Positions 1 to 9,515 of a DNA stretch of 39,077 bases are shown piece after piece. A program made the position numbers and the translations under genes. The stretch is from the NCBI GenBank assembly GCA_025458525.1, contig JALOSF010000017.1, forward strand, positions 1 through 39,077, in the 5' to 3' direction. Origin of the DNA: Cypionkella sp. (GTDB lineage Bacteria; Pseudomonadota; Alphaproteobacteria; Rhodobacterales; Rhodobacteraceae). The notes beneath the pieces were generated by a model. It saw nothing but the letters and a program-made list of their open reading frames with translations, ran no database searches and was not told the origin of the DNA. How positions within the stretch are numbered: the stretch's first letter is position 1; each line of letters begins with the position of its first letter.

Positions 1-1
1 G

Positions 2-2107
2 CTGGCCGAACGGGCCGAGCGGCACAAGCGGCAGGGCGGCCAGCGCTATGTGCTGGAGCCGAACGTCAAGGAAGGCAAGGGCGGCCTGCGCGACCTGCAA
101 ACCCTTTACTGGATTGGCAAGTATCTGCACCGGGTGCCCGCCGCGCGCGAGCTGGTGGCCGTGGGCCTGTTCCGCCCCGAGGAATACGACACCTTTCGCA
201 CCGCCGAGGAATTCCTGTGGGCCGTGCGCTGTCATCTGCATTACATCGCGGGCCGCGCGATGGATCAGCTGACCTTTGACCTTCAGGTCGAAGTGGCGCA
301 GCGCATGGGCTATCGCGACGCGGGCGGGCGGCGGGCAGTCGAGATCTTCATGCAGGATTACTTCCGCCACGCCACCCGCGTGGGCGAGTTGACCCGCATC
401 TTCCTGACCGAACTTGAAGCGCGTCACGCCAAGCCCGAGGCAAGCCTGTTCGGCATCTTCAAGCGCACCAAACGCGTGCGGGCAGGCTACAGGCTGGTGC
501 AGGGCCGGATCGATGTGGTCGATCCGGCAGCCTTTCTTGCCGACAAGCTGAACCTGTTGCAGATTTTCGAAGAAGCCTTGCGCACGGGGTATCTGCTGCA
601 CCCCAATGTGATGCGGCTGATCGCGGCAAACCTGCATCTGATCGACGACGATCTGCGCGACACGCCGCAAGCGGTGCAAATCTTCATCGACCTGCTGCTC
701 AAGCATGGCAACCCCGAGCGCGCGCTGCGCCGGATGAACGAGCTGGGCGTGCTTGGCGCGTTCATCCCGGAATTCGAACGCATCGTCGCGATGATGCAGT
801 TCAATGTCTATCACCACTACACGGTGGACGAACATATCATCCAGTGCATCAGCGTTCTGGCCCAGATCGAGCGCGGGGAACTGGTCGAGGAATTGCCCGT
901 CGCGTCGTCGATCCTCAAGGCCGGGGTGAACCGCAAGGTGCTTTATGTGGCGCTTTTGCTGCATGACATCGGCAAGGGCCGTCCGGAGGATCATTCGATC
1001 ATCGGCGCGCAGATGGCGCGCCGCATCGCGCCACGCCTTGGCCTGACGGCCGAGGAAACCGAAACGGTGGAATGGCTGGTGCGCTATCACCTGCTGATGT
1101 CGGACATGGCGCAAAAGCGCGACATTGGCGATCCCCGCACGTTGCGCGATTTCGCCAAGGCGGTGAAAACCCGCAAGCGGCTTGATCTGCTGTGTGTCCT
1201 GACCGTGTGCGACATTCGCGGCGTAGGCCCGGGCACGTGGAACAACTGGAAGGCCATGCTGCTGCGCAGGCTGTATTCCGACACCGCCGAGGCGCTGGAA
1301 AACGGGCTGGAAAACATCAACCGCGACAAGCGCGAGGATGAGGGCAAAAAGGCGCTGCGCGAGGCGCTGGCCGATTGGCCCGCTGCCGATCTGCGCGCCG
1401 AACTGGCCCGCCATTATCCGCCCTATTGGCAGGGTCTGCCCACCGAAACGCAAGCGGTCTTTGCCCGGTTGCTGCGCGGTCTGGCCGATGATGAGATCCG
1501 CATCGACCTGCACCCGGAACCCGAACGCGACGCCACACGCGCGGCTTTTGCACTTGCCGACCATCCGGGCATCTTCTCGCGCCTTGCCGGGGCCTTGGCG
1601 CTGGTCGGGGCGAATGTCGTCGATGCACGCACCTATACGTCGAAGGATGGCTATGCCACAGCCGTGTTCTGGGTGCAGGACGCCGAGGGCAAGCCTTATG
1701 ACGAGGCGCGCTTGCCCCGCCTGCGCAACATGATCGACAAGACCCTGAAGGGCGAGGTGGTGGCCCGCGACGCGCTCAAGGACCGCGACAAGGTCAAGAA
1801 ACGCGAACGCGAATTCCGCTTTCCCACCCATATCACCTTCGACAACGAAGGCTCTGACATCTATACGATCATCGAAGTCGATACGCGCGACCGCCCCGGC
1901 CTGCTTTATGATCTGACCCGCACGCTGGCGGCCAACAACATCTACATCGCCAGTGCCGTGATCGCGACCTATGGGGCGCAAGTGGTGGACAGTTTCTACG
2001 TCAAGGACATGTTCGGCCTGAAACTCCACGCCAAACCGAAACAAGAGGCGCTGGAGCGCAAGCTGCGTCAGGCGATCACCGAAGGCACGGAGCGCGCCAC
2101 CAAATGA
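2..2107 (+). CDS. glnD: [Protein-PII] uridylyltransferase/uridylyl-removing enzyme, 3' part
   Basis: GlnD adds and removes UMP on the PII proteins (GlnB/GlnK) in the cytoplasm, relaying glutamine status to nitrogen control. The open frame runs in from before base 1, so there is no start here; 701 residues are visible and the missing part should be the nucleotidyltransferase core (family length is roughly 930). Visible are the GlnD helical linker (LEPNVKEGKGGLRDLQ near the start), the HD hydrolase motif LLHDIGKGRPEDHS around visible residue 320, and two C-terminal ACT domains, one starting near ALADHPGIFSRLAG and one near IEVDTRDRPGLLYDL. The HD domain performs deuridylylation and the ACT domains sense glutamine in characterised homologues. 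The stop overlaps the murJ start (ATGA), so the two are translationally coupled. Identification is firm. Confidence 0.96.
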   Translation: MAERAERHKRQGGQRYVLEPNVKEGKGGLRDLQTLYWIGKYLHRVPAARELVAVGLFRPEEYDTFRTAEEFLWAVRCHLHYIAGRAMDQLTFDLQVEVAQRMGYRDAGGRRAVEIFMQDYFRHATRVGELTRIFLTELEARHAKPEASLFGIFKRTKRVRAGYRLVQGRIDVVDPAAFLADKLNLLQIFEEALRTGYLLHPNVMRLIAANLHLIDDDLRDTPQAVQIFIDLLLKHGNPERALRRMNELGVLGAFIPEFERIVAMMQFNVYHHYTVDEHIIQCISVLAQIERGELVEELPVASSILKAGVNRKVLYVALLLHDIGKGRPEDHSIIGAQMARRIAPRLGLTAEETETVEWLVRYHLLMSDMAQKRDIGDPRTLRDFAKAVKTRKRLDLLCVLTVCDIRGVGPGTWNNWKAMLLRRLYSDTAEALENGLENINRDKREDEGKKALREALADWPAADLRAELARHYPPYWQGLPTETQAVFARLLRGLADDEIRIDLHPEPERDATRAAFALADHPGIFSRLAGALALVGANVVDARTYTSKDGYATAVFWVQDAEGKPYDEARLPRLRNMIDKTLKGEVVARDALKDRDKVKKREREFRFPTHITFDNEGSDIYTIIEVDTRDRPGLLYDLTRTLAANNIYIASAVIATYGAQVVDSFYVKDMFGLKLHAKPKQEALERKLRQAITEGTERATK

Positions 2108-3651
2108 AGCCCATCCGTCTGATCCGGTCGATCGTCGTCGTCGGCGGCTGGACCTTGCTGTCGCGTGGCGCGGGCTTTGCGCGCGACATCATGATGGCGG
2201 CCTATCTTGGCGCCGGCCCCGTGGCCGAGGCGTTTCTGATCGCCTTCTCGCTGCCCAACATGTTCCGCCGCTTTTTCGCCGAAGGCGCGTTCAACATGGC
2301 CTTCGTGCCGATGTTTGCCAAAAAGCTCGAAGGGGGCGAGGACGCAAAAGGCTTTGCCCGCGATGCCTTTTCCGGGCTGGCGGGGATCCTGATCCTGTTT
2401 TCGGTGGTTGGCACCTTGGCCATGCCTTGGCTGGTCTGGGCCATGGCCTCGGGTTTTGTCGGGGACGCGCGCTTTGATCTGGCGGTGCTTTATGGCCGGA
2501 TCGGCTTTTCCTACATCCTGTTCATCAGCCTGGTCGCCCTGCTCTCGGGCGTGCTGAACGCCTTTGGCCGCTTTACCGAGGCGTCCTTCGTGCCCGTGCT
2601 GATGAACCTGATGTTCATCGCGGCCATGCTGCTGGCCGATCATTACGGCTGGGACATGGGCCTGACGCTGGCCTGGACCGTTCCGCTGACCGGGGTCGCG
2701 CAATTCGCCTTTACCTGGTGGTCAGCGGCGCGCATGGGCTATGCCATTGTGCCAACGTGGCCCAAACTGACGCCAGAGCTGAAGCGGCTGTTCATCATCG
2801 CCGCCCCGGCCGTGCTGGCGGGGGGCGTCGTGCAGATCAACCTTCTGGTCGGTCGTCAGGTCGCGAGCTTTACCGAAGGGGCAGTGGCCTGGCTGTCCTA
2901 TGCCGACCGGCTGTACCAACTCCCCTTGGGCGTGGTGGGCATTGCCATCGGAACCGTGCTCTTGCCCGATCTCAGCCGTCGCCTGCGTGCGGGCGATGCC
3001 CAGGGCGGGCAGGACAGTTTCAACCGTGGCACGGAATTCGCGCTGGCGCTTACCTTTCCTGCCGCCGTGGCGCTGGTGGTGATTGCCATGCCGCTGTGTT
3101 CGGTGCTGTTCCAGCGCGGCGCATTCGGGGCCGACGACACCGCCAACACCGCCATGGCGCTGGCCGCCTATGGCCTTGGTCTGCCGGCCTTTGTGTTCCA
3201 GAAGGTGCTGCAACCGCTGTATTACGCCCGCGAGGACACGCGGCGCCCCTTTCGCTATGCCGTCGTTTGCATGATCGTGAATGCGGCCATCGCCATCGGC
3301 CTGATGCCGGTGATCGGCTTTGTCGCGGCGGCGCTGGCCACCACCATCGCCGCATGGGTCATGGTCTGGCAATTGTGGCGCGGAAGTCGCGGCATGGGGC
3401 CAGAGGCTGCCTTTGACGCGCGCTTTCGCGCCCGGTCGTGGCGGATCGTGCTGGCCTCGGCCGGGATGGGCGCCGTCCTGTTCGGTGCCATGGCCGCCCT
3501 TGGCCCGATGCTTGGCACGGCGGGCGCGCGCTACCTTGGCCTTACGCTGCTGATCCTGGCCGGCATCATCAGCTACTTCGCGTTGGGCACCCTGATCGGC
3601 GCCTTCCGCCTGTCCGATTTCAGATCCGCCTTGCGCCGCAATCGCGGTTAG
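2104..3651 (+). CDS. murJ: Lipid II flippase MurJ (MviN family)
   Basis: MurJ moves lipid-linked peptidoglycan precursor across the inner membrane. The 515-residue product is of normal family length, starts MKPIRLIRSIVVVGGWTLLSRGAGFARD and shows the typical N-terminal signature including FRRFFAEGAFNMAFVPMF, followed by about a dozen or more hydrophobic segments up to the C-terminus. The ATG overlaps the glnD stop by four bases and no other start is needed. The glnD-murJ pair is a common arrangement in alphaproteobacteria (recalled, not searched). The gene ends ten bases before the end of the opposing rhomboid-like gene, leaving little space for a separate terminator. The function follows from family membership, and I see nothing broken or unusual. 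Confidence 0.95.
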   Translation: MKPIRLIRSIVVVGGWTLLSRGAGFARDIMMAAYLGAGPVAEAFLIAFSLPNMFRRFFAEGAFNMAFVPMFAKKLEGGEDAKGFARDAFSGLAGILILFSVVGTLAMPWLVWAMASGFVGDARFDLAVLYGRIGFSYILFISLVALLSGVLNAFGRFTEASFVPVLMNLMFIAAMLLADHYGWDMGLTLAWTVPLTGVAQFAFTWWSAARMGYAIVPTWPKLTPELKRLFIIAAPAVLAGGVVQINLLVGRQVASFTEGAVAWLSYADRLYQLPLGVVGIAIGTVLLPDLSRRLRAGDAQGGQDSFNRGTEFALALTFPAAVALVVIAMPLCSVLFQRGAFGADDTANTAMALAAYGLGLPAFVFQKVLQPLYYAREDTRRPFRYAVVCMIVNAAIAIGLMPVIGFVAAALATTIAAWVMVWQLWRGSRGMGPEAAFDARFRARSWRIVLASAGMGAVLFGAMAALGPMLGTAGARYLGLTLLILAGIISYFALGTLIGAFRLSDFRSALRRNRG

Positions 3652-3661
3652 GGGCTGGCCA

Positions 3662-4348
3662 TCACCGCTGCCGCAGCTTTTCCAGCACCCGGCCCCAGCC
3701 ACCCGGGCTGACCACAAAGGACAGGGCGAAACCGGTCACGAAGCCGGTCAGGTCGGCCACCCATTCATAGCCGCCGCCGAACAGCAGCCCGAACAGCAGC
3801 TGGATGCCAAGCAGGAACCCGATCATGGTAAAGGCCCGGTATCTGTTAGCCCCCACTGCGGCCAGATTGACCCAAAGCAGAAAGGTAAAGCCCCCGATCA
3901 ACCCGTAAACCGGCGGATACCCCCCGATCAGCGGCGCGCGCACCCCCGGAAGCACCAGCGTGTAAACCAGCGCCCCCACGATGGCCGAGGCAAAAAAGAT
4001 CGCAACGACCGCCCACCAGCGAAACACCTCGCCCACCATCTTGCCCAGCGCAAGCAGGATGACGACCACGAACAGGATATGCGTCACGCTGCCGTGCACA
4101 AACGGATAGCTGACCAGCCGGTGCAGGCCGTCCAGCGGATATTGCCCTGTTTCAAGGAAATAGCGCATCAGATCGGGCGAAAAGGCAAAGCGCTCCAGTG
4201 CCTGCAAGCGCCAGCCGATCCCCTCTGCGCCGCCGATGAACCCCGCGCCTGCCGCACTCAACACGATTTCCATCGCAATCATCGGCAGCGCCAGCACCCA
4301 GACCACCACAGGCAGCGGGTTCAGGGGGGCAGCATTCATGTCCTGCAT
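3662..4348 (-). CDS. Rhomboid-like membrane protein, predicted inactive as a protease
   Basis: The 228-residue product has about six hydrophobic segments and the rhomboid layout, including HGSVTHILF (residues 85-93), which matches the HxxxxH...N region, and GGYPPVYGLIGG (142-153), which matches the GxSG...Y region. All three residues needed for rhomboid catalysis appear replaced by comparison with E. coli GlpG: the oxyanion Asn by Val94, the nucleophile Ser by Tyr144 and the catalytic His by Asp199 (in VADLTGFVTG). It is therefore better read as a rhomboid pseudoprotease, a group whose known members bind or chaperone membrane clients. The ATG at 4348 is chosen because AGGAG lies six bases upstream; a longer frame to 4393 lacks such a site. 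It is divergent from trpS and convergent with murJ. The substrate or partner is unknown. Confidence 0.85.
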   Translation of the reverse strand: MQDMNAAPLNPLPVVVWVLALPMIAMEIVLSAAGAGFIGGAEGIGWRLQALERFAFSPDLMRYFLETGQYPLDGLHRLVSYPFVHGSVTHILFVVVILLALGKMVGEVFRWWAVVAIFFASAIVGALVYTLVLPGVRAPLIGGYPPVYGLIGGFTFLLWVNLAAVGANRYRAFTMIGFLLGIQLLFGLLFGGGYEWVADLTGFVTGFALSFVVSPGGWGRVLEKLRQR

Positions 4349-4374
4349 CGCGTTCTCCTGCGGGGGATGCGGAA

Positions 4375-4403
4375 TTGACGCCCCCTTGCCCATGGATTAC
4401 GCC
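4375..4403 (+). promoter_or_regulatory. Candidate promoter for trpS
   Basis: TTGACG (4375-4380) is followed after 17 bases by TACGCC (4398-4403), about 32 bases before the trpS ATG, in the divergent gap between the rhomboid-like gene and trpS. The -35 match is good and the -10 match is weak. Confidence 0.4.
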
Positions 4404-4435
4404 AGCGGAGCCACTTAATCCAGATGGAGACCACC

Positions 4436-5479
4436 ATGGCCGAGCCGGTCCAAACGCCTCAGGCTTTTTCCAAGCGCATCTTCTCGGGCATCCAGCCTTC
4501 GGGCGGGCTGACCCTTGGCAATTATCTTGGCGCCTTGAAACGCTTTGCCGAAAAGCAGAACGAAGGCATCGACACGATCTATTGCCTTGTCGACATGCAC
4601 GCGATCACCGTCTGGCAAGACCCGGCAAAACTGCGCCAGCAAACGCGCGAGGGGGCGGCCGCCTTCATCGCGTCCGGGGTCGATCCCGCGCGATCGATCC
4701 TGTTCAACCAAAGCCAGGTCGGCGCCCATGCCGAGCTTGCCTGGATCTTCAACTGCGTGGCCCGCTTGGGCTGGATGAACCGGATGACGCAGTTCAAGGA
4801 CAAGACCGCGGGCAAGAATGCCGAAAACGCAAGCCTTGGTCTTTATGCCTATCCGTCGCTCATGGCGGCCGACATCATGGCCTATCATGCCACCCATGTG
4901 CCGGTGGGCGAAGATCAAAAGCAGCATCTGGAACTGACCCGCGACATCGCCGCCAAGTTCAACCATGATTACGGCGTGGAATTCTTTCCCATCGTCGAGC
5001 CGGTGATCGAAGGGGCCGCGACGCGCGTGATGTCCTTGCGCGATGGCACCAAGAAGATGTCGAAATCCGACCCAAGCGATCAGTCGCGCATCAACCTGAC
5101 AGATGATGCCGACGCCATCGCCACCAAGATCCGCAAGGCCAAGACCGACCCCGACCCGTTGCCCGACACGCTGGACGGGCTGAAGGACCGGCCCGAGGCG
5201 CGCAATCTGGTGAACATCTATGCCGCCCTGTCGGGCAAGACGGCTGCCGATGTGGTGGCCGAACACGCGGGCGCGCAATTTGTCAGCTTCAAGCCAAAGC
5301 TGGCGGAACTGGCGGTTGCGGTGCTGTCGCCGATCACGACCGAGATGAACCGCCTGCTGCGTGATCCGGCGGAAATCGACCGCGTGCTTGGCCAAGGCGC
5401 CGATCGGGCCGAAGCGATTGCGCGGCCCATCGTGGACAAGGTCTATGACATCACCGGAATGATCCGCTCGCGCCGCTAG
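4436..5479 (+). CDS. trpS: Tryptophan--tRNA ligase
   Basis: This cytoplasmic class I aminoacyl-tRNA synthetase charges tRNA-Trp. The product is 347 residues, normal for bacterial TrpRS. The nucleotide-binding region [19 protein letters not shown] carries the HIGH-equivalent motif, [10 protein letters not shown] and the [15 protein letters not shown] segment are typical, and KKMSKSDPS is the KMSKS loop. An in-frame ATG exists at 4424, but GGAG (4427-4430) sits about five bases before the ATG at 4436, so the latter is preferred. An inverted repeat (5491-5525) after the stop probably ends the transcript. Nothing unusual in the gene itself. Confidence 0.96.
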   Translation: MAEPVQTPQAFSKRIFSGIQPSGGLTLGNYLGALKRFAEKQNEGIDTIYCLVDMHAITVWQDPAKLRQQTREGAAAFIASGVDPARSILFNQSQVGAHAELAWIFNCVARLGWMNRMTQFKDKTAGKNAENASLGLYAYPSLMAADIMAYHATHVPVGEDQKQHLELTRDIAAKFNHDYGVEFFPIVEPVIEGAATRVMSLRDGTKKMSKSDPSDQSRINLTDDADAIATKIRKAKTDPDPLPDTLDGLKDRPEARNLVNIYAALSGKTAADVVAEHAGAQFVSFKPKLAELAVAVLSPITTEMNRLLRDPAEIDRVLGQGADRAEAIARPIVDKVYDITGMIRSRR

Positions 5480-5490
5480 GGGCTTGTCTT

Positions 5491-5525
5491 GCGGGCAGGA
5501 AAAGGGCTTCGCCTGACCTGCCCGC
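5491..5525 (+). terminator. Inverted repeat after trpS, probable terminator
   Basis: GCGGGCAGG (5491-5499) and CCTGCCCGC (5517-5525) form a perfect nine-base-pair stem around a 17-base loop, twelve bases past the trpS stop. There is no long T-run, only TCTGTT. The structure overlaps the candidate promoter of the next gene. Confidence 0.5.
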
Positions 5526-5536
5526 TCTGTTAGCCT
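5508..5536 (+). promoter_or_regulatory. Candidate TAG-type promoter, possibly giving a leaderless mRNA
   Basis: TTCGCC (5508-5513), 17 bases, TAGCCT (5531-5536). The -10 ends six bases before the ATG at 5543, so transcription would begin at or very near the start codon. The -10 word is shared with other genes of the window. The -35 is weak. Confidence 0.4.
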
Positions 5537-5542
5537 TGCGGG

Positions 5543-6595
5543 ATGAAACGTCTGACGCGCGCCATTTTGCTTTTGCTTTTGGCTGGGTCGCTGCTGATGA
5601 CCCTGCAGAGCGGGGTCCAGATCGCGCGCAATCCGGCCCTTGCCCCGATCATCGCCCGCAGCGCCGCCGAGATCGAGGCCGCGACCGACCGGATGATGGC
5701 GCAAGAGGCAACACCGGAACGGCTTGATGCGCTGATCGCCGCGCGCCTGGCGCAAAGCCCGCGCAACTGGGTCGCGCTGGAGGCGCTGGCCGAGGTCGCG
5801 GCCAGCCAGGGCCACCCGCTGCCCCCCGCCTATGCCGCCGCCTGGGATGAAGACTCGGGTCTGATCGCGCTGTCGGGGGATTGCCTGTCTTGCATCTGGG
5901 ACATCGCCACCTGCACCTTTTCCACGGCGCTGATCTGCAAGGCGCCGATTCTGTTGACCCCGGCCGAGGATCTGCGCGGCCTGGCAAAGGCCGGCGCGGA
6001 TTACAGTATGGGCCAGCCGATCGACCAGCTTGATCTGGGGCTTTCGATCGTCGGGCTGGGGGCGACGGCGGCCATTCTGGCAACGGGCGGCACATCGGCC
6101 ACGGTCAAGGCGGGCACGGCGACGATCCGTCTGGCGCGGGGCATGGGCCGTCTCTCGCCCACGCTGACCGCGCGCATGACGGCGGGCCTTGCCGACGGCA
6201 TCCGCTGGGCCGATCTGCCACGGGTGCGCGGCGCCGACGATCTGGCAGGCCTGGTGCGGGCCGATGCGCTGCGCCCGCTGGCCGACACGGTTTCCGACCT
6301 TGGCCGCATGGCCGTGGCAACGGGGCCGATGCCCGCGCTGCATCTGCTGCCGCTGGTGGATGATGCGACCGACGCGCGCCGTCTTGCCCATGTGGCCGAG
6401 GCTTTGGGGCCAAAGACAGTGTCGCGGGCTGAGGTTCTTGGCAAATCGCGGCTTCTGCGCGCGACGGTCCGTGTGGGGGATACGGCCCTTGCCCTGATCG
6501 CTGGGCTTGTCGGGGCGCTGCTGTCGCTGGGGCTGATGGTGGCGGGCCTTGTGCAAAGCGTGATGCTGCGCTTGCTGCGCCGCGCTGTCACATGA
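5543..6595 (+). CDS. Membrane-anchored protein of unknown function
   Basis: 350 residues. I do not recognise a named domain. The N-terminus is a basic start followed by a hydrophobic stretch (about residues 8-24, AILLLLLAGSLLMTLQ), a signal anchor or uncleaved signal. The middle holds a cluster of four cysteines (GDCLSCIWDIATCTFSTALIC, around residues 112-132) and a glycine/alanine-rich hydrophobic stretch (SIVGLGATAAILATGG). A second clear membrane segment lies near the C-terminus (LALIAGLVGALLSLGLMVAGLV), ending in a basic tail. Four cysteines that may lie in the periplasm suggest disulfides, which is inference. No Shine-Dalgarno sequence is visible before the ATG, consistent with a leaderless message. 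It stands alone between trpS and a VOC gene. Codon use looks like that of its neighbours, so I take it as a real lineage-restricted gene. Confidence 0.75.
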   Translation: MKRLTRAILLLLLAGSLLMTLQSGVQIARNPALAPIIARSAAEIEAATDRMMAQEATPERLDALIAARLAQSPRNWVALEALAEVAASQGHPLPPAYAAAWDEDSGLIALSGDCLSCIWDIATCTFSTALICKAPILLTPAEDLRGLAKAGADYSMGQPIDQLDLGLSIVGLGATAAILATGGTSATVKAGTATIRLARGMGRLSPTLTARMTAGLADGIRWADLPRVRGADDLAGLVRADALRPLADTVSDLGRMAVATGPMPALHLLPLVDDATDARRLAHVAEALGPKTVSRAEVLGKSRLLRATVRVGDTALALIAGLVGALLSLGLMVAGLVQSVMLRLLRRAVT

Positions 6596-6702
6596 CCGAT
6601 TCATTGCCGCACTACCGTGATGCGTGCGGGTCTGTCCCCATCCTGCTGCCGCAAGGGCCCTCCCCGGCCCGGTCGCAGCCCCGCATTGCCCCCGGTCTGC
6701 TT

Positions 6703-6724
6703 CCCCCGGGCCGGGGGCCTTTTT
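6703..6724 (+). terminator. GC hairpin followed by T-run
   Basis: CCCCC (6703-6707) and GGGGG (6713-6717) pair around GGGCC, followed by CC and five Ts (6720-6724). This fits a short intrinsic terminator about 110 bases after the 5543-6595 gene. The rest of the 218-base gap shows only the promoter described separately. Confidence 0.45.
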
Positions 6725-6751
6725 CCAACAGCGTCTGTGCGCAGCCGCAGC

Positions 6752-6780
6752 TTTATGCAAGGCATCGCCCGGGTTAGGCT
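6752..6780 (+). promoter_or_regulatory. Candidate TAG-type promoter for the VOC gene
   Basis: TTTATG (6752-6757), 17 bases, TAGGCT (6775-6780), 33 bases before the ATG at 6814. The -35 is weak and the -10 word recurs in the window. Confidence 0.4.
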
Positions 6781-6813
6781 TTACCCCGACGTCTTGTTCC
6801 AGGGGAAAGCATC

Positions 6814-7296
6814 ATGGCGACGATACATCCGGCAACCCGCGTGGGGCATGTGCACCTGAAGGTGGCCGATCTGGACCGGGCGATTGCCTTTTACGGCGAT
6901 CTTCTGGGCTTTGGCATCACGCAACGCTATGGGCCGCAGGCCGCGTTTCTGGCAGCGGGGGGCTATCACCACCATATCGGGCTGAACACCTGGGAAAGCG
7001 CGGGCGGCACGCCGCCGCCTGCGGGCCATACCGGGCTGTATCACACCGCGTTTCTGTTTCCCGACCGCAAGGCGCTGGCGCAAGTGTTCAAACGTCTGGT
7101 CGAGGCGCGCTGGCCCATCGATGGCGCGGCGGATCATGGGGTAAGCGAGGCGATCTATCTGACCGATCCCGATGGCAACGGGGTCGAGCTTTATGTGGAT
7201 CGCCCCGAATCCGAATGGCCGCGCGACGCAAACGGAACGCTGGCGATGAACAACAAGCGGCTTGATCTGGCGGCCCTGCTGGCCGAGGCCGACTGA
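6814..7296 (+). CDS. VOC family protein (glyoxalase/extradiol dioxygenase fold)
   Basis: 160 residues. A vicinal-oxygen-chelate module begins VGHVHLKVADLDRAIAFYGD and ends LTDPDGNGVELYVD. The likely metal ligands are the His in HVHLKV, the His in GLYHTAF and the Glu in VELYVD, placed as in the CatE/catechol-2,3-dioxygenase-like group. The histidine-rich segment GGYHHHIGLNTW is also typical of that group. It is cytoplasmic, and the substrate cannot be told from sequence: a dioxygenase, glyoxalase-like or resistance role are all possible. AGGGGAAAG about six bases before the ATG supports the start. It is monocistronic and lies 77 bases before the next gene, which has its own promoter. Confidence 0.88.
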   Translation: MATIHPATRVGHVHLKVADLDRAIAFYGDLLGFGITQRYGPQAAFLAAGGYHHHIGLNTWESAGGTPPPAGHTGLYHTAFLFPDRKALAQVFKRLVEARWPIDGAADHGVSEAIYLTDPDGNGVELYVDRPESEWPRDANGTLAMNNKRLDLAALLAEAD

Positions 7297-7319
7297 AACC
7301 GACCAAGGCGCGCCAAGGC

Positions 7320-7348
7320 TTTACACCGCGGCGCAAAAGCCCTAGGCC
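7320..7348 (+). promoter_or_regulatory. Candidate TAG-type promoter for the Hsp70-family gene
   Basis: TTTACA (7320-7325), 17 bases, TAGGCC (7343-7348), with the start codon at 7374. The -35 differs from TTGACA at one base. Confidence 0.5.
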
Positions 7349-7373
7349 CTGCCGCCTTACCTTTGGGGGCATC

Positions 7374-8630
<1,257 letters not shown>

Positions 8631-8697
8631 CCTTGCGGTAAGGCTTGCCAGTCGCCCCCGCGTTCCGCCATTATACCCGGCGTTGGGGAGATCACAG

Positions 8698-9153
8698 ATG
8701 CGGAAGTTTCTTGTCGTTCTGGACGACAGCCGGGAATGCCTGAATGCGATGCGCTTTGCCGCCTTGCGTGCAGCGCATACCGGCGCCGGTGTTACGATCC
8801 TTTCGGTCATCCCGCCCGAGGAGTTCCAGCACTGGATGGGCGTGGCCGATCTGATGCGCGCCGAGGCGCGCGAACGGATCGAGGCGCATTTCGAAGTCTT
8901 CGCCAAATGGATGCGCGACAAGCAGGGGGTCAATCCCGACCTGGTGATCCGTGAAGGCGATCCAGTGACTGAAATCCTGCGGTTGGTGGCTGAAGACCCC
9001 GAAATCGGCGTTCTGGTGCTGGGCGCAGGAAGCGAGAAATCGGGGCCCGGCCCCCTTGTCACCCAGATGTCGAAAAACTCGGGCACGCTGCCGATCCCCA
9101 TCACCATCGTGCCGGGCGAGATGTCGAAGGAACGGCTGGAAAGCATCACCTGA
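8698..9153 (+). CDS. Universal stress protein, UspA family
   Basis: 151 residues, a single Usp domain beginning RKFLVVLDDSRECLNAMRFAA. The nucleotide-binding loop is seen as LVLGAGSEKSGPGPLVTQM, close to the G-2x-G-9x-G pattern of ATP-binding UspA proteins, with the C-terminal PIPITIVPG strand. Such proteins are cytoplasmic and accumulate in starvation or stress. The ATG at 8698 has GGGGAG (8685-8690) at good spacing; an upstream in-frame extension overlaps the previous gene and was not used. Which stress it serves cannot be read from the sequence. Confidence 0.9.
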   Translation: MRKFLVVLDDSRECLNAMRFAALRAAHTGAGVTILSVIPPEEFQHWMGVADLMRAEARERIEAHFEVFAKWMRDKQGVNPDLVIREGDPVTEILRLVAEDPEIGVLVLGAGSEKSGPGPLVTQMSKNSGTLPIPITIVPGEMSKERLESIT

Positions 9154-9257
9154 GCCTTGCGCCACATGCAGGGCGGGCCTGCGTGCGACGGCCTTTCGGT
9201 GCTGTCATGCCGCCCTTATGTGATGCGCAGGGAGGCAAGCACAAAGGGGCTCATGCC

Positions 9258-9449
9258 ATGTCCGCTCTTGCACCGCCAAGAACCTATCTGATCGACGCCG
9301 CACCCGTGACCGCGCTGGACCGCGCGCAGGAAGGCACGCTGCACTATTTCAGCCCGGATCACTCCGATCTGCCGCAGACCCCGCTGCGCCGGTTGACAGC
9401 ACTTGATGCCATGTATGCCTATTTCGGGTCTGACGAGGATCAGGCCTAG
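9258..9449 (+). CDS. Small hypothetical protein
   Basis: 63 residues, beginning MSALAPPRTYLIDAAPVTALDR and ending with an acidic tail (YAYFGSDEDQA). No transmembrane segment, signal or known domain is visible. GGGG lies eight bases before the ATG at 9258; an upstream GTG at 9183 in the same frame would add 25 poorly organised residues and is less likely. It sits between the usp gene and the promoter of the NifU-family gene. I have an unverified impression that similar small proteins occur next to this NifU gene in other Rhodobacterales. Function unknown. Confidence 0.65.
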   Translation: MSALAPPRTYLIDAAPVTALDRAQEGTLHYFSPDHSDLPQTPLRRLTALDAMYAYFGSDEDQA

Positions 9450-9462
9450 ACCGGGCCGATGG

Positions 9463-9491
9463 TTGACTTATCGGGCCTCAGGGCGCATATC
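9463..9491 (+). promoter_or_regulatory. Candidate promoter for the nifU-tsaB-rimI unit
   Basis: TTGACT (9463-9468), 17 bases, CATATC (9486-9491), 24 bases before the ATG at 9516. This is a good sigma-70-type match and starts 13 bases after the previous stop. Confidence 0.5.
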
Positions 9492-9515
9492 CGAGTGGAA
9501 CTGTCGGAGATTACC

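Noticed and set aside
4415-6760. Long open frame of 781 codons on the minus strand, opposite trpS and the next gene
   Set aside because: Its translation is rich in Arg, His, Gln and Gly with no domain, and lies antisense to clear genes. It is a GC-rich shadow.
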